A stretch of DNA of 64,000 nt, from NCBI RefSeq assembly GCF_011947265.1, contig NZ_JAATHD010000018.1:1-64000 (forward strand), read 5' to 3'. This document shows, in pieces, positions 62,306-64,000 of the stretch (the first letter of the stretch is position 1; every line of letters begins with the position of its first letter). Position numbers and translations under genes: made by a program. The notes under the pieces were generated by a model. That model was given only the letters and a program-made list of their open reading frames with translations, had not been told where the DNA came from and made no database searches. Source of the stretch: Paenibacillus sp. HB172176 (GTDB lineage Bacteria > Bacillota > Bacilli > Paenibacillales > Paenibacillaceae).

Positions 62306-64000
62306 AGCGTTCCTGGGCTTCGAATTCATTCTATTGCTGCTCTTGATGCTCCTCTGGGGAGCGGCCGCCTTTGCCGTCAATCATCTGAAATATGTTCAAT
62401 CGAATAGCGCTTTTGTGACTCGTTGGCGAAAGGCGGCCAGAGCAAGCTCTCTCATCGGCCTGGCATTACTGTCGTTATGGATATTGGATCTGACGCTGGT
62501 ATGGATTCATTTTGGCTGGCTGTTCGTTATGGACCGATTCGCGGTTGTCATGCCTCTTCTCCTTGTGCCGGCGGCGGCAGTTCTGTTCGTCGCCTTGCCG
62601 GAGCTGGCTTCAACGAGCGGCAAGCACTCGCTGCGCGCAGCCATTGTGCCGATTCATGCAATGCTCGCGGGAACCCTGCTTGCCTTCTATCTGGTCACCA
62701 TGCATATTCCAGCCATTCCTGAGAGCGAGGATATCTTGCTGCATGGAGGCATACTCGCTTTGACCGCGGCAGCGTTGTGGATCTATCATTCAGCCAGGCT
62801 GAATCGCTTGAAGCAGCGGCAGCCCGCTCTACTCGCAAGAGTGGTCAGAGGCCTGCTCATGTGCTCGCTTGCCATTATTATAACGTTTACGGGATTCACC
62901 CTCTCCATGAAAAACAGCGAACTGCCCGGCACGATGGCCATGGTTCATCAAGCATCCGCCGATTTTGGCGGCGGGGCTCCCTTTGCCCTTGGCGCTATGC
63001 ATGGGAGTATGGATCATGGGAGCTCGAGTCATGGGGGCAGTCCTACTACCCTTGACGAGAGGATTAGCGTCGACGATCTGAAAGGCCCTCAAGATCAAAA
63101 GCCCGATCGGCGATATGAGCTCATTGCCGAGAAACAAACCGTCAAGCTGGCTTCCGGACAATCCATTGAAGCTTGGACCTTTAACGGTCAAGCACCGGGG
63201 CCTCAGCTCGTCGCCGATGAAGGCGATCTTGTAGAGGTCGTCTTGAGGAACAACAATATAGAGGACGGCGTCACGCTGCATTGGCACGGAATCGACGTTA
63301 GGAACGCGGAGGACGGAGTTGCCGGCATGACGCAGAATGCCGTACTGCCCGGCGAATCCCATACGTACCGGTTCGTCGTGAATGAATCCGGCACCCATTG
63401 GTATCATTCGCATCAGCAATCGTCCTTGCAAGTGAGGGAGGGATTGTTCGGCTCGCTTGTCATCCGTCCGGCGGACGAGAAGATAGACACAGAGATGGTT
63501 GATGCGACCCTAATCGCCCACAGCTGGATGAAGCCCGATGGGACTATCATTCCGGCGCTGAATAGCAACGACGGGTTCCAGAGCAAGAAGACAGCACCCG
63601 GCACCCTTATGCGGCTGCGGCTTGTTAACGCGGACAATGCCATACGCACATTTTCTCTGAACGGCGCTTCCTATCGTGTAACGGCGATAGACGGCTATCG
63701 ATTGAATAGGCCCGGTTCGTTGACCGACAGCCTGCTCAATATCGGAGGCGGCGGCCGCTACGATATCGAGTTCATAATGCCGGAAACTCCTGTGACTTTG
63801 GCGTTGCACATCGACGGCAACCCAATCGGATACGTCTATAGTGCGGACGGGAAAGCGGCCGCGGAAAGTCTGGAGCATGGCGAACCGCTGGACATCTACT
63901 CCTATGGCGAGCCTGCCCAGGCGTCATTCGACGCAACAACGAAGTTCGATCGTTCCTTCACGCTCATTCTGGATCAAACCTACTTCGGATTCTACAATGG
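62298..64000 (+). CDS. Membrane-anchored multicopper oxidase (partial at window end)
   Basis: An open frame of over 567 codons runs off the window. The ATG at 62298 overlaps the monooxygenase stop by eight bases. The first 200 or so residues form about six membrane helices. A His/Met-rich linker (ALGAMHGSMDHGSSSHGGS) follows, possibly copper-binding. The cupredoxin region then has HWHGID and GTHWYHSHQQ, both copper-ligand motifs complete. The C-terminal ligands (HxxHxH, HCH) lie beyond the end. Likely an extracytoplasmic copper or metal oxidase, co-transcribed with the monooxygenase. Confidence 0.88.
   Translation, partial: MIEAFLGFEFILLLLLMLLWGAAAFAVNHLKYVQSNSAFVTRWRKAARASSLIGLALLSLWILDLTLVWIHFGWLFVMDRFAVVMPLLLVPAAAVLFVALPELASTSGKHSLRAAIVPIHAMLAGTLLAFYLVTMHIPAIPESEDILLHGGILALTAAALWIYHSARLNRLKQRQPALLARVVRGLLMCSLAIIITFTGFTLSMKNSELPGTMAMVHQASADFGGGAPFALGAMHGSMDHGSSSHGGSPTTLDERISVDDLKGPQDQKPDRRYELIAEKQTVKLASGQSIEAWTFNGQAPGPQLVADEGDLVEVVLRNNNIEDGVTLHWHGIDVRNAEDGVAGMTQNAVLPGESHTYRFVVNESGTHWYHSHQQSSLQVREGLFGSLVIRPADEKIDTEMVDATLIAHSWMKPDGTIIPALNSNDGFQSKKTAPGTLMRLRLVNADNAIRTFSLNGASYRVTAIDGYRLNRPGSLTDSLLNIGGGGRYDIEFIMPETPVTLALHIDGNPIGYVYSADGKAAAESLEHGEPLDIYSYGEPAQASFDATTKFDRSFTLILDQTYFGFYN

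Overview
The window looks like part of a Paenibacillaceae chromosome (Paenibacillus/Cohnella type). The support is GGAGG-type ribosome binding sites, consensus sigma-A promoters, YesM/YesN two-component pairs, LplB/YtcP-type sugar permeases with lipoprotein binding proteins, IDEAL- and HxlR-type small proteins, and very large secreted Ig-like/beta-helix proteins. No rRNA, tRNA or CRISPR array was seen.

Layout. 1-550: a tandem 51-bp repeat array. 552-9643: sugar-uptake operon 1 on the minus strand (lipoprotein, two permeases, heparinase II/III-type lyase), divergent from a YesM/YesN pair. 9759-13055: miscellaneous small genes (TerB-like, IDEAL-like, two-domain multicopper oxidase, broken TehA/SLAC1 gene, DUF7002-like). 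13059-16059: orphan C-terminus of a secreted protein beside an IS110-family element with structured flanks. 16076-21298: giant secreted beta-helix protein. 21843-22825: decayed secreted protein gene. 22871-33063: module 2 (hydrolase, DUF1593 protein, lipoprotein, two permeases, membrane AraC regulator, alginate-lyase-superfamily enzyme). 33706-48479: module 3 (lipoprotein, membrane AraC regulator, permease, sulfatase, permease, two Gfo/Idh/MocA oxidoreductases around an alpha/beta hydrolase, sugar isomerase/epimerase, GH88/GH105-like protein, ThuA-like protein). 49243-56307: hydrolase, second giant beta-helix protein, second GH88/GH105-like protein. 56375-58839: Rieske protein plus amidohydrolase, divergent from an AraC regulator. 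59003-64000: small regulators (HxlR, MarR), DoxX, an FAD monooxygenase and a multicopper oxidase that runs off the window.

Together, roughly 552-56307 reads as a saccharolytic island for a uronic-acid-containing, probably sulfated polysaccharide. Secreted lyases and beta-helix enzymes would cut the polymer. Three ABC importers, none with an ATPase gene here, would take up oligosaccharides. Intracellular unsaturated-uronyl hydrolase-like enzymes, a sulfatase and an oxidoreductase/isomerase set would finish the job. Perfect or near-perfect CcpA (cre) sites precede several secreted or uptake genes.

The least expected observation is a family of intergenic elements built from 24-nt hairpin units. 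The complete form is about 185 bp: two direct units 50 bp apart followed by two inverted units 50 bp apart. It is seen at 33401, 37171 and 48763 and in reduced or degenerate form at 14077, 15778, 21693 and 58890. The IS110 element lies between two of these.
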